Below are positions 7,672-17,742 of a stretch of DNA of 64,000 nucleotides, in pieces. Every line of letters begins with the position of its first letter. Positions within the stretch are counted from its first letter, which is position 1. Origin of the DNA: an uncultured Candidatus Saccharibacteria bacterium (GTDB lineage: Bacteria; Patescibacteriota; Saccharimonadia; Saccharimonadales; Saccharimonadaceae); the NCBI GenBank assembly GCA_947090635.1, contig CAMUOM010000001.1, positions 120,438 to 184,437 of the forward strand, given 5' to 3'. The translations under genes and the position numbers were made by a program. Under the pieces are notes generated by a model. It was not told the DNA's origin and made no database searches. It was given only the letters and a program-made list of their open reading frames with translations.

Positions 7672-9495
7672 ATGTATACACCAGATAAAATTCGTAATAT
7701 TGCAATTATTGCACACGTCGACCACGGCAAAACCACCTTGCTTGATGGTCTATTAAAACAATCCCACACCTTTCGTGACAATTCCGTAGAAATGGGCGAA
7801 CACTTAATCATGGATAGTGGCGATCAGGAGCATGAACGCGGTATCACCATTACTGCCAAAACTACAGCGATTCATTATGATAATTACAAAATTAACATTA
7901 TCGATACCCCAGGCCATGCCGACTTTGGCGGCGAGGTAGAGCGCACTTTGCAGATGGCTGACGGTGTTCTATTAATTGTTGACGCTGCCGAAGGCCCAAT
8001 GCCACAAACTAAATTCGTTTTAAGCAAGGCGCTTGAACTAGGACTTAAGCCACTAGTAATCATTAATAAAATTGACAAGCCAGCACGTCGCATTGAGGCA
8101 GTAAAAGACGAAATTGCTGATTTATTCCTCGAGCTCGCTACAACCGACGACCAACTCGAATACCCAATTTACTATGCTATCGGTCGCGAAGGTAAATCAT
8201 GGAATGAAATGCCAGATGACCCAAGTGAGCCAGCTGATTTGAAGCCGATTTTTGAGGCAATTATTAAGCAAATCCCAGCGCCGAAGGTTGACACCGATGG
8301 TCCATTTCGCATGTTGGTTACTTCTTTGCAATACGATAGCTTCCTTGGCAAATACGCTCTCGGTCGCATCGAGCGCGGTACCGCTAAAGCTGGTATGCCA
8401 ATTTGCTTAATTGATTACAACGACAATATTAAGCCAGCTAAAATTGATAAATTGTTCACCTACGAAGGTCTCGAAAAGCAAGAAATTAAGGAGGGCCTAG
8501 CCGGCGACATCGTTGCTATTACCGGAGTTGGTGATGCTAAAATTGGCGAAACAATCGCCGACCCAAGCGACCCAACACCATTACCTCGTATTGAAGTTGA
8601 AAAACCAACCATCTCAATCTATCTCGGACCTAACACATCGCCATTTAAAGGGCGCGAAGGTGAATTTAACACATCACGTCAAATTGCCGACCGCCTCAAT
8701 CGCGAACTAGAAACAAATGTTTCCCTACGTGTCGAACCAGACGGCATCGGCTTTAAGGTTAGTGGTCGTGGTGAGCTTCACCTATCAGTTCTTATTGAAG
8801 CAATGCGTCGCGAAGGCTATGAATTCGAAGTTGGTCGCCCACAAGTAGTTTTGTCAGAAGAGAACGGCCAGACTATGGAACCAGTCGAAGAGCTATTTAT
8901 TGAAGTAGCACCTGAATTTGTTGGCGCCGTCGCACAGGAACTGGGCACTCGCCACGCTGAATTAATCAAACAAGAAACTTCAGCGCAAGGTGCTATTCGT
9001 TCTACATATAAAATCACTTCTCGCGCCATCATCGGTTTACACAACTTGCTACTTACTGCTACCAAAGGCACAGTAATTATGAGTTCTCTGCCAAATGGCT
9101 ATCAGCCACTTGGCGCACCACTAGTTGGCTTACGCAACGGCGCATTAATAGCTGCTGAAACCGGTCCGTCTACCGCCTATGCTCTAGCAAACGCTGAAGC
9201 ACGTGGTGAATTGTACATTGGCCCTGGCGTAGAAGTCTATGCTGGTCAAATCGTCGGTCTCAATAAGCGCAAAGAGGACCTTGAAATTAACGTCTGCAAG
9301 GGCAAACAGCTCACTAACATGCGTAGTAAGTCATCTGATGGTGCAATTCAGCTCACACCTTATACCGAAATGTCACTCGAACAATGTCTCGACTTTATCG
9401 AGAACGACGAATTACTTGAAGTTACACCGAAGAATCTTCGCCTTCGCAAGGCCGAACTAGATCCAATCAAGCGCAAACGCGCTAAGCGCATCTAA
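7672..9495 (+). CDS. typA: Ribosome-associated GTPase TypA/BipA
   Basis: TypA is a translational GTPase of the EF-G family that binds the ribosome and helps 50S assembly and stress or cold adaptation. The product (607 residues from this start) has G1 AHVDHGKT (14-21), the switch sequence HERGITI, G3 DTPGHADFGGEVER, G4 NKID, and the TypA-specific C-terminal region (SSDGAIQLTPYTEMSLEQ). The ATG at 7672 gives the usual short N-terminus before the G1 loop; an in-frame ATG at 7657 would add five residues and is closer to a GAGGAAG sequence, though with long spacing. Confidence 0.95.
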   Translation: MYTPDKIRNIAIIAHVDHGKTTLLDGLLKQSHTFRDNSVEMGEHLIMDSGDQEHERGITITAKTTAIHYDNYKINIIDTPGHADFGGEVERTLQMADGVLLIVDAAEGPMPQTKFVLSKALELGLKPLVIINKIDKPARRIEAVKDEIADLFLELATTDDQLEYPIYYAIGREGKSWNEMPDDPSEPADLKPIFEAIIKQIPAPKVDTDGPFRMLVTSLQYDSFLGKYALGRIERGTAKAGMPICLIDYNDNIKPAKIDKLFTYEGLEKQEIKEGLAGDIVAITGVGDAKIGETIADPSDPTPLPRIEVEKPTISIYLGPNTSPFKGREGEFNTSRQIADRLNRELETNVSLRVEPDGIGFKVSGRGELHLSVLIEAMRREGYEFEVGRPQVVLSEENGQTMEPVEELFIEVAPEFVGAVAQELGTRHAELIKQETSAQGAIRSTYKITSRAIIGLHNLLLTATKGTVIMSSLPNGYQPLGAPLVGLRNGALIAAETGPSTAYALANAEARGELYIGPGVEVYAGQIVGLNKRKEDLEINVCKGKQLTNMRSKSSDGAIQLTPYTEMSLEQCLDFIENDELLEVTPKNLRLRKAELDPIKRKRAKRI

Positions 9496-9498
9496 TAA

Positions 9499-9525
9499 AA
9501 CGCCCCTCATACGAGGGGTGTTTTA
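9499..9525 (+). terminator. Bidirectional terminator between convergent typA and uvrA
   Basis: AACGCCCCTC/GAGGGGTGTT stem with an ATAC loop, preceded by A-rich and followed by T-rich sequence, so it can work for both strands. Confidence 0.85.
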
Positions 9526-9542
9526 TTTATTATGTATTGTAC

Positions 9543-12371
9543 CTATTTTTTATCTAGCATTTTCTGCAAATATTTTGCAGTGTAGCCACGACCAGTAGCT
9601 GCAACTTGCTCGGGCGTACCAGCCACCACCACGCGCCCACCATCTAAACCACCGTCCGGACCCATATCGATTACCCAATCAGCGCTCTTAATTACATCCA
9701 AATTATGCTCAATCACTAGCACGCTATTCCCTGCATCTACTAGCTGTTGAATCACGTCCAGCAAACGCCTCACATCTGCTGAATGTAGCCCCGTAGTCGG
9801 CTCATCCATAATATAAAGTGTCTTACCAGTTGCTTTACGACTCAGCTCAGTTGCTAGCTTTATTCGCTGCGCTTCACCACCAGAAAATGTCGTAGCCGAC
9901 TGCCCAAGTTTAATGTAGCCTAAGCCAACATCCTGCAATGTCTTCAGCTTGCGATAAATTGCTGGAATCGAACTGAAGAACTCTGCAGCCTCATCAATCG
10001 TCATCTTTAAAACTTCAGAAATATTTTTATCGTGCCACTTAATCTCCAACGCTTCTTTGTTATAACGAGCACCATGACATTCTTCGCAAGTCACATAAAT
10101 GTCTGGCAAAAAGTGCATCTCAATCTTAATCGTACCGTCGCCCTGGCAATGTTCACAGCGTCCACCACGTACATTAAAACTAAATCGACCGGCTTGATAC
10201 CCTCTAATATTAGCTTCAGGAGTAGCAGCAAACAAATCACGAATCGCACTAAAGACGCCCGTGTATGTCGCTGGATTAGAACGTGGTGTACGGCCAATTG
10301 GGCTTTGATCAATTGTAATTACTTTATCTAATAAATCAATACCATCAATACGCTGATGAGCACCTGCCACTGACTTTGAATGATTCAACCGTGCCGACAG
10401 CTCCTTACTTAAAATATCGTTCACCAGCGTCGATTTGCCGGAACCAGATACACCACTCACCACAGTAAAAGTACCTAGCGGGAACGCTACATCAATATTC
10501 TTTAGATTGTGCTCACGAGCCCCACGCACAATCAACTGTCGCTTTAAATCAACAGGCCGCCGACTAGCTGGCACTGCAATTTTTTCCTTGCCACATAAAA
10601 ATCTGCCTGTTAATGAATTAGGGTTAGACGCCACTTCTTCGGGCGTTCCCGCCGCCACAATCTGTCCACCATTTGCGCCCGCGCCAGGGCCGACATCCAC
10701 TAAATAATCGGCCGACCGAATCGTATCTTCATCATGCTCCACCACAATAACCGTGTTACCAAGGTCGCGCAAATGCTTTAATGTTGCAATCAATCGGTCA
10801 TTGTCGCGCTGATGCAATCCAATGCTCGGCTCATCTAGCACATAGAGTACGCCCCTTAGCCCAGAACCAATCTGCGTAGCTAAACGAATTCGTTGCGCTT
10901 CACCACCTGAAAGGGTGTTTGCGGCACGACCCAACTCCAAATAACCTAAACCAACATCTTTCATAAAGCTCAGCCGTGATTTAATTTCCTTAAAAATCTG
11001 TCGGCCGATTGTCATTTCCTGTTCAGTCCATGCTACCGCATTAAACACATCTATCGCATCATCAATGCTTAAACTGCAAATATCGACAATGGATAAGTCG
11101 TGAACTGTAATCGCCTGCACTACTGGCTTTAAGCGTGCACCATGACAAACCGCACACTCACGCTCATGCATAAAGCGCTCAATATCCTTCCGCACAAAAT
11201 CGCTATCCGTCTCCTGCCACTTCTTCTCTAATCCAGGTATCACGCCTTCGTACTTAGCACGAAACGATTTCGTTCCATCTAACTGAATCGTATAGGTATC
11301 ATCGCCAGTACCATATAAAATCATATCTTTTACCGACTGCGGCAAATCCTTTACTTCGGTACGCAAATCAAAGCCATGACGCTCCGCTACGGCCGCCAAG
11401 CGCTTCTGCCACCAGCCACCCACGCCAGTACGATTATATGGCCGAATTGCCCCCTCCATAATAGTTAAATTAGGATTCAATACTAAATCAGGGTCAATTT
11501 CCATCCGGCTACCTAGGCCACCACAGGTTGGACAAGCTCCGAATGGCGCATTAAAGCTAAATAAACGCGGCTCAAGTGCGGGGATTAACTCACTAGGGTG
11601 ATCCACGCAGGCATAACGTTCCGAGTAAGTGTGTACCTGCTTGCTGTCTGCATCAATTATCACCACAGTACCTTCACCAATCAGCAACGCCTGCTCAATA
11701 CTCTGCGAGATTCGGGCAATGTCATTGTCATTTAACACTAGTCGGTCTACCACCAAATCAACATCATGCTTTAATTTTTTATCTAATTCAGGCCACTCGT
11801 CCAAAGCGTACACCACACCATCAACCCGCGCCCGTGCATAACCACGCTGCATATATTTATCTGGAATAAATGCAAATTCACCCTTTTTCTGTCGCGCGAG
11901 CGGCGCATCAATATATACACGACGCGGGCCTAACTTCATAATCTCGTCAATAATTGACTGCGCCGTTCGTTTCGCCACAACTTTACCACAGATTGGACAA
12001 TGCGGCACGCCCAAACGAGCAAACAATAAACGTAAATAATCGTATGTCTCAGTCACCGTAGCCACCGTAGAACGCGGATTACGACTAGTAGACTTCTGGT
12101 CAATTGAAATTGCCGGGCTCAGGCCCTCAATTTGATCCACATCCGGCTTATCCATTTGCCCCAAAAACATTCGCGCATAAGAAGATAGTGATTCTACATA
12201 ACGCCGCTGGCCTTCAGCGTAAATCGTATCAAACGCCAAAGACGACTTACCGGAACCGGATAGCCCTGTAATTACGGTTAACTTATCGCGTGGAATAGCA
12301 ACGTCCACGTTTTTGAGGTTGTGCACCCGCGCACCAATAACTTTAATATAGCTCTCTGACACTTCGGGCAT
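9543..12371 (-). CDS. uvrA: Excinuclease ABC subunit A
   Basis: UvrA is the damage-sensing ABC ATPase dimer of nucleotide excision repair. The 942-residue product is of normal family length. It has two ABC modules: Walker [13 protein letters not shown] near residue 35 and [10 protein letters not shown] near 635, signatures [12 protein letters not shown] and [12 protein letters not shown], and two zinc-binding cysteine groups (CPTCGG after CVDH, and CEHC...CEEC). uvrB and uvrC are not in the window. The start is preceded by AAGGTG at 7 nt; a TATAAG box ends 8 nt before the ATG, so its leader would be nearly absent. Confidence 0.97.
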   Translation of the reverse strand: MPEVSESYIKVIGARVHNLKNVDVAIPRDKLTVITGLSGSGKSSLAFDTIYAEGQRRYVESLSSYARMFLGQMDKPDVDQIEGLSPAISIDQKSTSRNPRSTVATVTETYDYLRLLFARLGVPHCPICGKVVAKRTAQSIIDEIMKLGPRRVYIDAPLARQKKGEFAFIPDKYMQRGYARARVDGVVYALDEWPELDKKLKHDVDLVVDRLVLNDNDIARISQSIEQALLIGEGTVVIIDADSKQVHTYSERYACVDHPSELIPALEPRLFSFNAPFGACPTCGGLGSRMEIDPDLVLNPNLTIMEGAIRPYNRTGVGGWWQKRLAAVAERHGFDLRTEVKDLPQSVKDMILYGTGDDTYTIQLDGTKSFRAKYEGVIPGLEKKWQETDSDFVRKDIERFMHERECAVCHGARLKPVVQAITVHDLSIVDICSLSIDDAIDVFNAVAWTEQEMTIGRQIFKEIKSRLSFMKDVGLGYLELGRAANTLSGGEAQRIRLATQIGSGLRGVLYVLDEPSIGLHQRDNDRLIATLKHLRDLGNTVIVVEHDEDTIRSADYLVDVGPGAGANGGQIVAAGTPEEVASNPNSLTGRFLCGKEKIAVPASRRPVDLKRQLIVRGAREHNLKNIDVAFPLGTFTVVSGVSGSGKSTLVNDILSKELSARLNHSKSVAGAHQRIDGIDLLDKVITIDQSPIGRTPRSNPATYTGVFSAIRDLFAATPEANIRGYQAGRFSFNVRGGRCEHCQGDGTIKIEMHFLPDIYVTCEECHGARYNKEALEIKWHDKNISEVLKMTIDEAAEFFSSIPAIYRKLKTLQDVGLGYIKLGQSATTFSGGEAQRIKLATELSRKATGKTLYIMDEPTTGLHSADVRRLLDVIQQLVDAGNSVLVIEHNLDVIKSADWVIDMGPDGGLDGGRVVVAGTPEQVAATGRGYTAKYLQKMLDKK

Positions 12372-12399
12372 TATAACACCTTATAGCTGTTATGTCAAT

Positions 12400-13404
12400 C
12401 TACTTACCACAATATTGTTGCCAACGCCACGAGTCACGACACATGTCAGCCAAATCACGCTGCGCAGTCCAGCCTAGTAATTTCTTAGCATAATCGCAAT
12501 TAGCATAACATGTTGCAATATCACCTGGACGACGACCATCAATTTGATATGGTACGTCAACATTGTTGACTCGCTTAAAGGTATTGACTAGCTGCAGTAC
12601 ACTATAACCTTCACCCGTGCCCAAGTTAACCTTCTGTACACCAGTGTGATTTTCAAGATAGTCTACTGCTTTTACGTGCCCTTGCGCTAAGTCTACTACA
12701 TGTATATAATCGCGCACACCTGTACCATCTGGTGTATCATAATCATCACCAAAGATGTGTAGCTTTGGCAGCTTGCCTAACGCTACCTGTGTAATATATG
12801 GCATGATGTTATTTGGTATACCATTTGGGTCTTCGCCAATTAAACCTGATTTATGTGCACCAATTGGGTTAAAATATCTCAGTAGCATAACCGACCAGCT
12901 ATTGTCAGACGTATAAACATCCTGCAGAATCTGCTCGTTCATAATTTTAGTAGAGCCATAAGGATTAGTTGCAGTTCCCACTGGCATATCTTCCGTAAAC
13001 GGCGGTTGGTTAATTGCGCCATAAACCGTAGCACTCGAGCTAAAGACGATTTTCTTAACGTTAAATTCCGCCATTACCTCAAGAACTGATATCAGTCCAC
13101 CAATATTATTATGGTAGTACTTTAGTGGTTTTTCTACTGATTCACCAACCGCCTTAAATGCTGCAAAATGAATTACCGCATCAATCTTCTCTTTTTGGAA
13201 AATATCGCGCAAGGCTGCTTTATCTAAAATATTAGCTTGATACAATTTCGGTCGCTTACCAACAATCTGTGTTACGCGATCCATTACATCAGGGCGACTA
13301 TTTGAAAAATCGTCAACCACTACAACATCCTTGCCGGCCGACATTAGCTCGACCACAGTATGTGACCCAATGTATCCGGCACCACCAGTTACTAATATTG
13401 CCAT
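12400..13404 (-). CDS. galE: UDP-glucose 4-epimerase
   Basis: GalE interconverts UDP-glucose and UDP-galactose, feeding surface glycans. The 334-residue product starts with the NAD-binding Rossmann motif GGAGYIGS (7-14), has the SSSATVYG serine region and the catalytic YGSTK (Y near 148). The C-terminal NLGTGEGYSVLQLV is typical of GalE. The start has a good GGAGG site. It follows the exonuclease gene by 9 nt and is probably co-transcribed with it, an unrelated function. Confidence 0.93.
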   Translation of the reverse strand: MAILVTGGAGYIGSHTVVELMSAGKDVVVVDDFSNSRPDVMDRVTQIVGKRPKLYQANILDKAALRDIFQKEKIDAVIHFAAFKAVGESVEKPLKYYHNNIGGLISVLEVMAEFNVKKIVFSSSATVYGAINQPPFTEDMPVGTATNPYGSTKIMNEQILQDVYTSDNSWSVMLLRYFNPIGAHKSGLIGEDPNGIPNNIMPYITQVALGKLPKLHIFGDDYDTPDGTGVRDYIHVVDLAQGHVKAVDYLENHTGVQKVNLGTGEGYSVLQLVNTFKRVNNVDVPYQIDGRRPGDIATCYANCDYAKKLLGWTAQRDLADMCRDSWRWQQYCGK

Positions 13405-13413
13405 AAATACCTC

Positions 13414-14844
13414 CTATTCTTCCATATCAAATGGCATAATTGACTCTGCCCATAGCTGTAATTCTTGTAAAATAAACTCATCCGCCCCTACCGCTTGTGC
13501 TTCGCTCAAAGCTTTAAGATATTCCGGTAGTTCGCGCTTTAACTTAGCAGAACGATATTTTTCCCAACTTAGCTGCTCACTTTCGCTTAAACTACGTGGA
13601 TAATTACGCGCTTTATAACGTAATAATAGCGCCGGCAAACGCGGGTCATGAAACGGCGGATGGCAATCAGCCAACACGTTTTCGTCCATATGTGCCACAA
13701 TTCGACAATGCACCTTGTCGCCATCAGGGATAAAGCTCTCGTACATCGTACCGTCAACATCGGTTGCAGGGGGCATTGCGCCAGCCTTTAACGATAGGCG
13801 TAGTAGCGCTTCAATAAATTCTTTGTGTTCTAATAGCTTCTTTGCGTTCTCTTGTGCTTGCTGCTTGGTCAGCTTAACTCGCACTTCGCTAGCTTCATCT
13901 AATACGCCAAACGGTGCTACTGCCGGGCAGGCGTTAGTTTTAATTGTTAGTAACGGCAGACGCGCCAAACCACGTTTATCCAACTCTGCCTGCTCGCCCA
14001 CAATGCTGGTCGCGATATCGTCATCATTATATCTAAAATAGCTACTTGGGTCGTGTCGCAAATCCCAACAAATATAACTACCACCATATTTACCATTACC
14101 AAGCGGCAACGCTGCAGTGGTGCATTGCGTATCCGCCGGCAATCTACCGCTAGTCAGTACACAGGGCACGCCTATCTTAACCACACTAGATAACGACGTT
14201 TTATTGCGATGCAGATAAAGATAATCCCATAATTTTGGTTGCTTCGCTTTAATTAATTTCGCTAAATTAATTAAAGCCTTTACATCAGCCAAAGCATCGT
14301 GTGCTTGTTTATTCTCAAACCCGTTACTCTTTGCCATATCCACCAAATTAACTGTTGGCTTAATCTCGCCATCAACTTCTTTAGTTGGCCAGACGATTCC
14401 CTCAGGGCGCAAGGCACGTACCATACGCACTACATCAAGCAAATCCCATCGTGAACAATGCTGCGTATATGACCACTCGTAAGGGTCACGGAAGCTACGC
14501 CAAAGCGTATGACGAATAAACTCATCATCAAAATGTATGTTATTATAGCCCAAGATAGTTGTACCATAGCACATCACTTCTTTTAGAAAATAGTCACAAA
14601 ACTCCGCCTCTGTTATACCATCCATCTGCGTAGACTGTGGCGTAATGTGAGTTGTAAGAATTGCACCTGGCGATGGCAGTACATCATCGCTTAATTTAAT
14701 TAAGATATTGACCGGTTCACCGATTGGCTCTAGCTGCATATTAGTCCGAATACCAGCAAATTGCATGATTCGGTCATAGCTTGAGCTAAAGCCTGTAGTC
14801 TCTAAATCATAAAAGAAGAATGTATCAGGCATATCTACTACCAT
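13414..14844 (-). CDS. sbcB: Exodeoxyribonuclease I (SbcB family, DEDD 3'-5' exonuclease)
   Basis: ExoI degrades single-stranded DNA 3' to 5' and works in recombination and mismatch repair. The 476-residue length is that of E. coli SbcB. DEDDh exonuclease motifs are visible: DLETTG (Exo I), GYNNIHFDDEF (Exo II) and HDALADVKA (Exo III). The ExoI C-terminal helical region ends the protein, with RYKARNYPRSLSESEQ, a motif typical of SbcB. The start may instead be ATG 14832 (MPDTFFFYDLE), as no ribosome binding site supports either. Family members are best known from Proteobacteria, so transfer is possible. Confidence 0.9.
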   Translation of the reverse strand: MVVDMPDTFFFYDLETTGFSSSYDRIMQFAGIRTNMQLEPIGEPVNILIKLSDDVLPSPGAILTTHITPQSTQMDGITEAEFCDYFLKEVMCYGTTILGYNNIHFDDEFIRHTLWRSFRDPYEWSYTQHCSRWDLLDVVRMVRALRPEGIVWPTKEVDGEIKPTVNLVDMAKSNGFENKQAHDALADVKALINLAKLIKAKQPKLWDYLYLHRNKTSLSSVVKIGVPCVLTSGRLPADTQCTTAALPLGNGKYGGSYICWDLRHDPSSYFRYNDDDIATSIVGEQAELDKRGLARLPLLTIKTNACPAVAPFGVLDEASEVRVKLTKQQAQENAKKLLEHKEFIEALLRLSLKAGAMPPATDVDGTMYESFIPDGDKVHCRIVAHMDENVLADCHPPFHDPRLPALLLRYKARNYPRSLSESEQLSWEKYRSAKLKRELPEYLKALSEAQAVGADEFILQELQLWAESIMPFDMEE

Positions 14845-14872
14845 TTTAGCGCATATGCTCTAAAACTGTAAA

Positions 14873-16036
14873 TTAGTGAATAAAGCGCAAGCCATTTAAC
14901 GCCGAGCCAGAAATAGTCCGAGTAGAGCGCCGATTCCAACCGGCATAATTCATCTCTGAAATAAAGATCGAACCATCAGGATTAACTCGTTCTACGATAC
15001 CAACATGACCATAAGGGCCAGCTTTAGTTTGGAAAATTGCACCTGGCTCGGGATGACGATCAACTGTATAACCATTCATTGCGGCGCGTGTATCCCAAGT
15101 ATTAGCATTTCCCCAGCCGCCAGCTACCGGCAAGCCCAACTCACGACGACGATTATAAGCATACCAAGTACAATAGCCATAAGCATAGTTATTGCCAGAG
15201 ACAAATCGAACACGTGGCGCAAATGGCGTTGGCCGACCAACACTATTAGCTATCAGTGTAACACCGGCGGCATCAGGGAGTAATAGGCGCATACCATCTT
15301 TAATACTGGATTGGTCAACATTATTAATTGCCAAAATATCACTTGGATTAACCTGATAACGACCGCCAATACTATCCAAGCTATCGCCCGACTGCACCGT
15401 ATAAACAATACCATCTGTCGCCGGCACAGTAATCAAACTGCCTGCCACCAGCGTATCATCATTAATATTGTTAGCCTTACGCAAAGTATCTGGCGAAATA
15501 CTAAACTTCTCCGCCACCAATGGAACATTGTCTCCACTTTTAACACGATAAGTATTAAGGGCTTTAACAATTCGCGATATACTAGCGTTCTGCCGTTTAC
15601 TAGCAGACCCGACTTCCGCTTGTGCCAATGCAGCCAAAGTATTAGTGGACTCCGCATTCGATGTCACACTGTTAGTTGAAGATAAGTTTGATACCGCCGC
15701 TACGTCACTCGCCATATTCACAGTTTTTACATCATTAGCTGTTTTAGTAGCAGGCTTATTAATAACCTTGCTAGGATTATTGGCAGCAGACAGACCGGTG
15801 TTAACATTAGCTATATCAGTATTTTGACCTTGCATCCCATTTACACCAACCGTCGCCGTAGTTGCAGGTAGTGTAACAATAGTAGCATCAGCCGAGCTAT
15901 AACTCATAGTCAATATCACCATAGCCAGCAAGAAGGCGGGCGCGTAGACATAGAAGCTTATCTTATGACCGCCACGTTTCTTATCCCGTTTAAATACTTT
16001 CTTAAATCGTTCGACCAAATTGTGGTTATCTTTCAT
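14873..16036 (-). CDS. Secreted/membrane-anchored LysM-CHAP peptidoglycan hydrolase
   Basis: A 387-residue cell-wall protein. Residues about 26-48 form one membrane helix or uncleaved signal (KISFYVYAPAFLLAMVILTM). After a Thr/Asn-rich linker come two LysM peptidoglycan-binding modules (YRVKSGDNVPLVAEKF and YTVQSGDSLDSIGGRY) and a C-terminal CHAP amidase/endopeptidase domain with catalytic Cys in YGYCTWYAYN and His in GHVGIVERV. The enzyme should cut peptide cross-links or the amide bond in peptidoglycan, in growth or division, or possibly against the bacterial host cell. MltG, a glycan-strand enzyme, is encoded just upstream. Confidence 0.9.
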   Translation of the reverse strand: MKDNHNLVERFKKVFKRDKKRGGHKISFYVYAPAFLLAMVILTMSYSSADATIVTLPATTATVGVNGMQGQNTDIANVNTGLSAANNPSKVINKPATKTANDVKTVNMASDVAAVSNLSSTNSVTSNAESTNTLAALAQAEVGSASKRQNASISRIVKALNTYRVKSGDNVPLVAEKFSISPDTLRKANNINDDTLVAGSLITVPATDGIVYTVQSGDSLDSIGGRYQVNPSDILAINNVDQSSIKDGMRLLLPDAAGVTLIANSVGRPTPFAPRVRFVSGNNYAYGYCTWYAYNRRRELGLPVAGGWGNANTWDTRAAMNGYTVDRHPEPGAIFQTKAGPYGHVGIVERVNPDGSIFISEMNYAGWNRRSTRTISGSALNGLRFIH

Positions 16037-16124
16037 AACTCTATCTAGTAATACTATATTAGCATACTTAAATTGCTAATGTCAAATTTAGACAATATAA
16101 CAAAATTATTTGCTTTTTCAACAA

Positions 16125-17309
16125 TTATTTACACAACTCTGTACAATGCGCAGCAATAGCTTTATTATGCTGGTCTAACGTATCGGAGAAATAGGTTTTA
16201 CCATCATCGCCAGCCACAAAATACATCGCTGTCATATTAGTTGGATTAGCCACTGCCTTTAAGGCACTGAGTGATGGATTTGCAATAGGTCCAGGCGGCA
16301 AGCCTTTATTAATTCGTGTATTGTAAACTGAATCGCATTTTGAAGTATTGCTATCGCACAAACCCTGTGAATAAGCATACTTAAACGTCACATCTGAGCC
16401 CAAGCTGTAGCCCTGATTCAAACGATTATAAAACACACCTGCAACTTTCTTCTGATCGCTCGGATTTTTTACTTCCTTAGCTACAATTGAAGCCAGCGTA
16501 ATACCCTTATGAATATTAAGCTTATGCTTCTTAAAACCATCCAGAATACCGTTGCTCTTCGCTACCTTATAGAATTGGTTGAGTGCCTTATTAATCACCA
16601 CATCTAACTTGTCACCAGCACGTACTCGATATGTATCTGGATACAAGTAGCCCTCCAATGTCGCACCAGCTGGCAAATCGGCCAAAATAGGGTTCTTATA
16701 TTTCTTATTAAAAGCAGCCGTAACATCTTGTTCGGTATAATCGTATTTTTTAAAATTGTCCTTCAATTTATCCAAAGTTAATCCCGGCGGTATCTGTATA
16801 CTGATTTCAGTACCGTTAGATGACGATAACGTCTGAGCAATTTTAGCCAAAGTAAAACTTGGACTAAGCATGTGTGTTCCAGCCTGCACACTGCCGCCAT
16901 ACAATTTAACATAAATACAAAATGCTATCGCATTACGAATAAATCCGGCACGCTGCAGAGCGGTAGCTACTGACATACTAGAAGCACCCTTATCTACCAC
17001 AAACTGACGCACTGTAGAATCTTTTAAGTCGGCTGCAGCGGTAGATGAATTCCACCACATAACGCTAGTACTACATATCATTACTAAAACGACAGTTACA
17101 CAAAACGCTACACGCAACATATGCCAATACTTTGGACTTAATTTTTTACGCAACGCTTGCTTAGCCTTAATAGCCATAGCCTTACGCTCTTCCGGAGACA
17201 TAGCCTTCAATCGTTCGGCATCAATTACAGCTTTAAAATCTAGCTCCACGTACTCACGCGCTATTTCTACCGACGGACGGCGCTTTATCTTTGATACACT
17301 CTTACTCAT
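16125..17309 (-). CDS. mltG: Endolytic transglycosylase MltG (YceG family)
   Basis: MltG cuts nascent glycan strands at the membrane and sets strand length. The 394-residue product has an N-terminal cytoplasmic tail, one membrane helix (VAFCVTVVLVMICSTSVMWW), a LysM-like segment, and the YceG catalytic region with ASIVAKE followed by VFYNRLNQGYSLGSDVTF and GLPPGPIANPS. The ATG at 17309 is preferred: GAGGGG sits 5 nt ahead and ATGAGTAA overlaps the ruvX stop. The extra first four residues of the longer frame are unlikely. Confidence 0.93.
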   Translation of the reverse strand: MSKSVSKIKRRPSVEIAREYVELDFKAVIDAERLKAMSPEERKAMAIKAKQALRKKLSPKYWHMLRVAFCVTVVLVMICSTSVMWWNSSTAAADLKDSTVRQFVVDKGASSMSVATALQRAGFIRNAIAFCIYVKLYGGSVQAGTHMLSPSFTLAKIAQTLSSSNGTEISIQIPPGLTLDKLKDNFKKYDYTEQDVTAAFNKKYKNPILADLPAGATLEGYLYPDTYRVRAGDKLDVVINKALNQFYKVAKSNGILDGFKKHKLNIHKGITLASIVAKEVKNPSDQKKVAGVFYNRLNQGYSLGSDVTFKYAYSQGLCDSNTSKCDSVYNTRINKGLPPGPIANPSLSALKAVANPTNMTAMYFVAGDDGKTYFSDTLDQHNKAIAAHCTELCK

Positions 17310-17742
17310 AATACCCCTCAAGATAATCGCTCAATATCAAAGACGCCGCTCGTGAGTCTAATTTTCCGTTGCGCAACATAATTGGATCAAAATGTCGCTC
17401 TGAACGCAATTCTTGTTCGGCTTTTATTGAAGTCAAACTCTCATCCTGCATTACAACATCAACCGCCATATTACTGTCCATCAAATGCTTACGTAATGCA
17501 TCAGCAAATGCCTTACACTTGCTAGTCTGAGCTGTCTCAGCACCTTCATTATCACGTGGTAATCCCACAACTATTACAGCAGCATTTTCTGACTTGATTA
17601 CATTCAGTAAGCGTGACCAAATGTCGTTGCCATTATTAATAATTACACCCAATTCACTAGCTAGCTTAACTTCCGTATCACCTCTAGCTAGACCAATGTG
17701 TTTGTCACCATAGTCAATTCCTACTATTACTCGTCGCATCAT
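17302..17742 (-). CDS. ruvX: RuvX/YqgF family pre-16S rRNA nuclease or Holliday-junction resolvase-like protein
   Basis: RNase H-fold protein of 146 residues, close to the family length of about 140. Visible are the first catalytic strand GIDYGDKHIGLA, VVGLPRDNEG and the DESLTS motif with the RNase H acidic residues. YqgF in E. coli finishes 16S rRNA 5'-end maturation; homologues are also described as resolvases. It overlaps both neighbours by a few nucleotides, so it is translated as part of the ftsA-like...mltG operon. Confidence 0.9.
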   Translation of the reverse strand: MMRRVIVGIDYGDKHIGLARGDTEVKLASELGVIINNGNDIWSRLLNVIKSENAAVIVVGLPRDNEGAETAQTSKCKAFADALRKHLMDSNMAVDVVMQDESLTSIKAEQELRSERHFDPIMLRNGKLDSRAASLILSDYLEGYYE

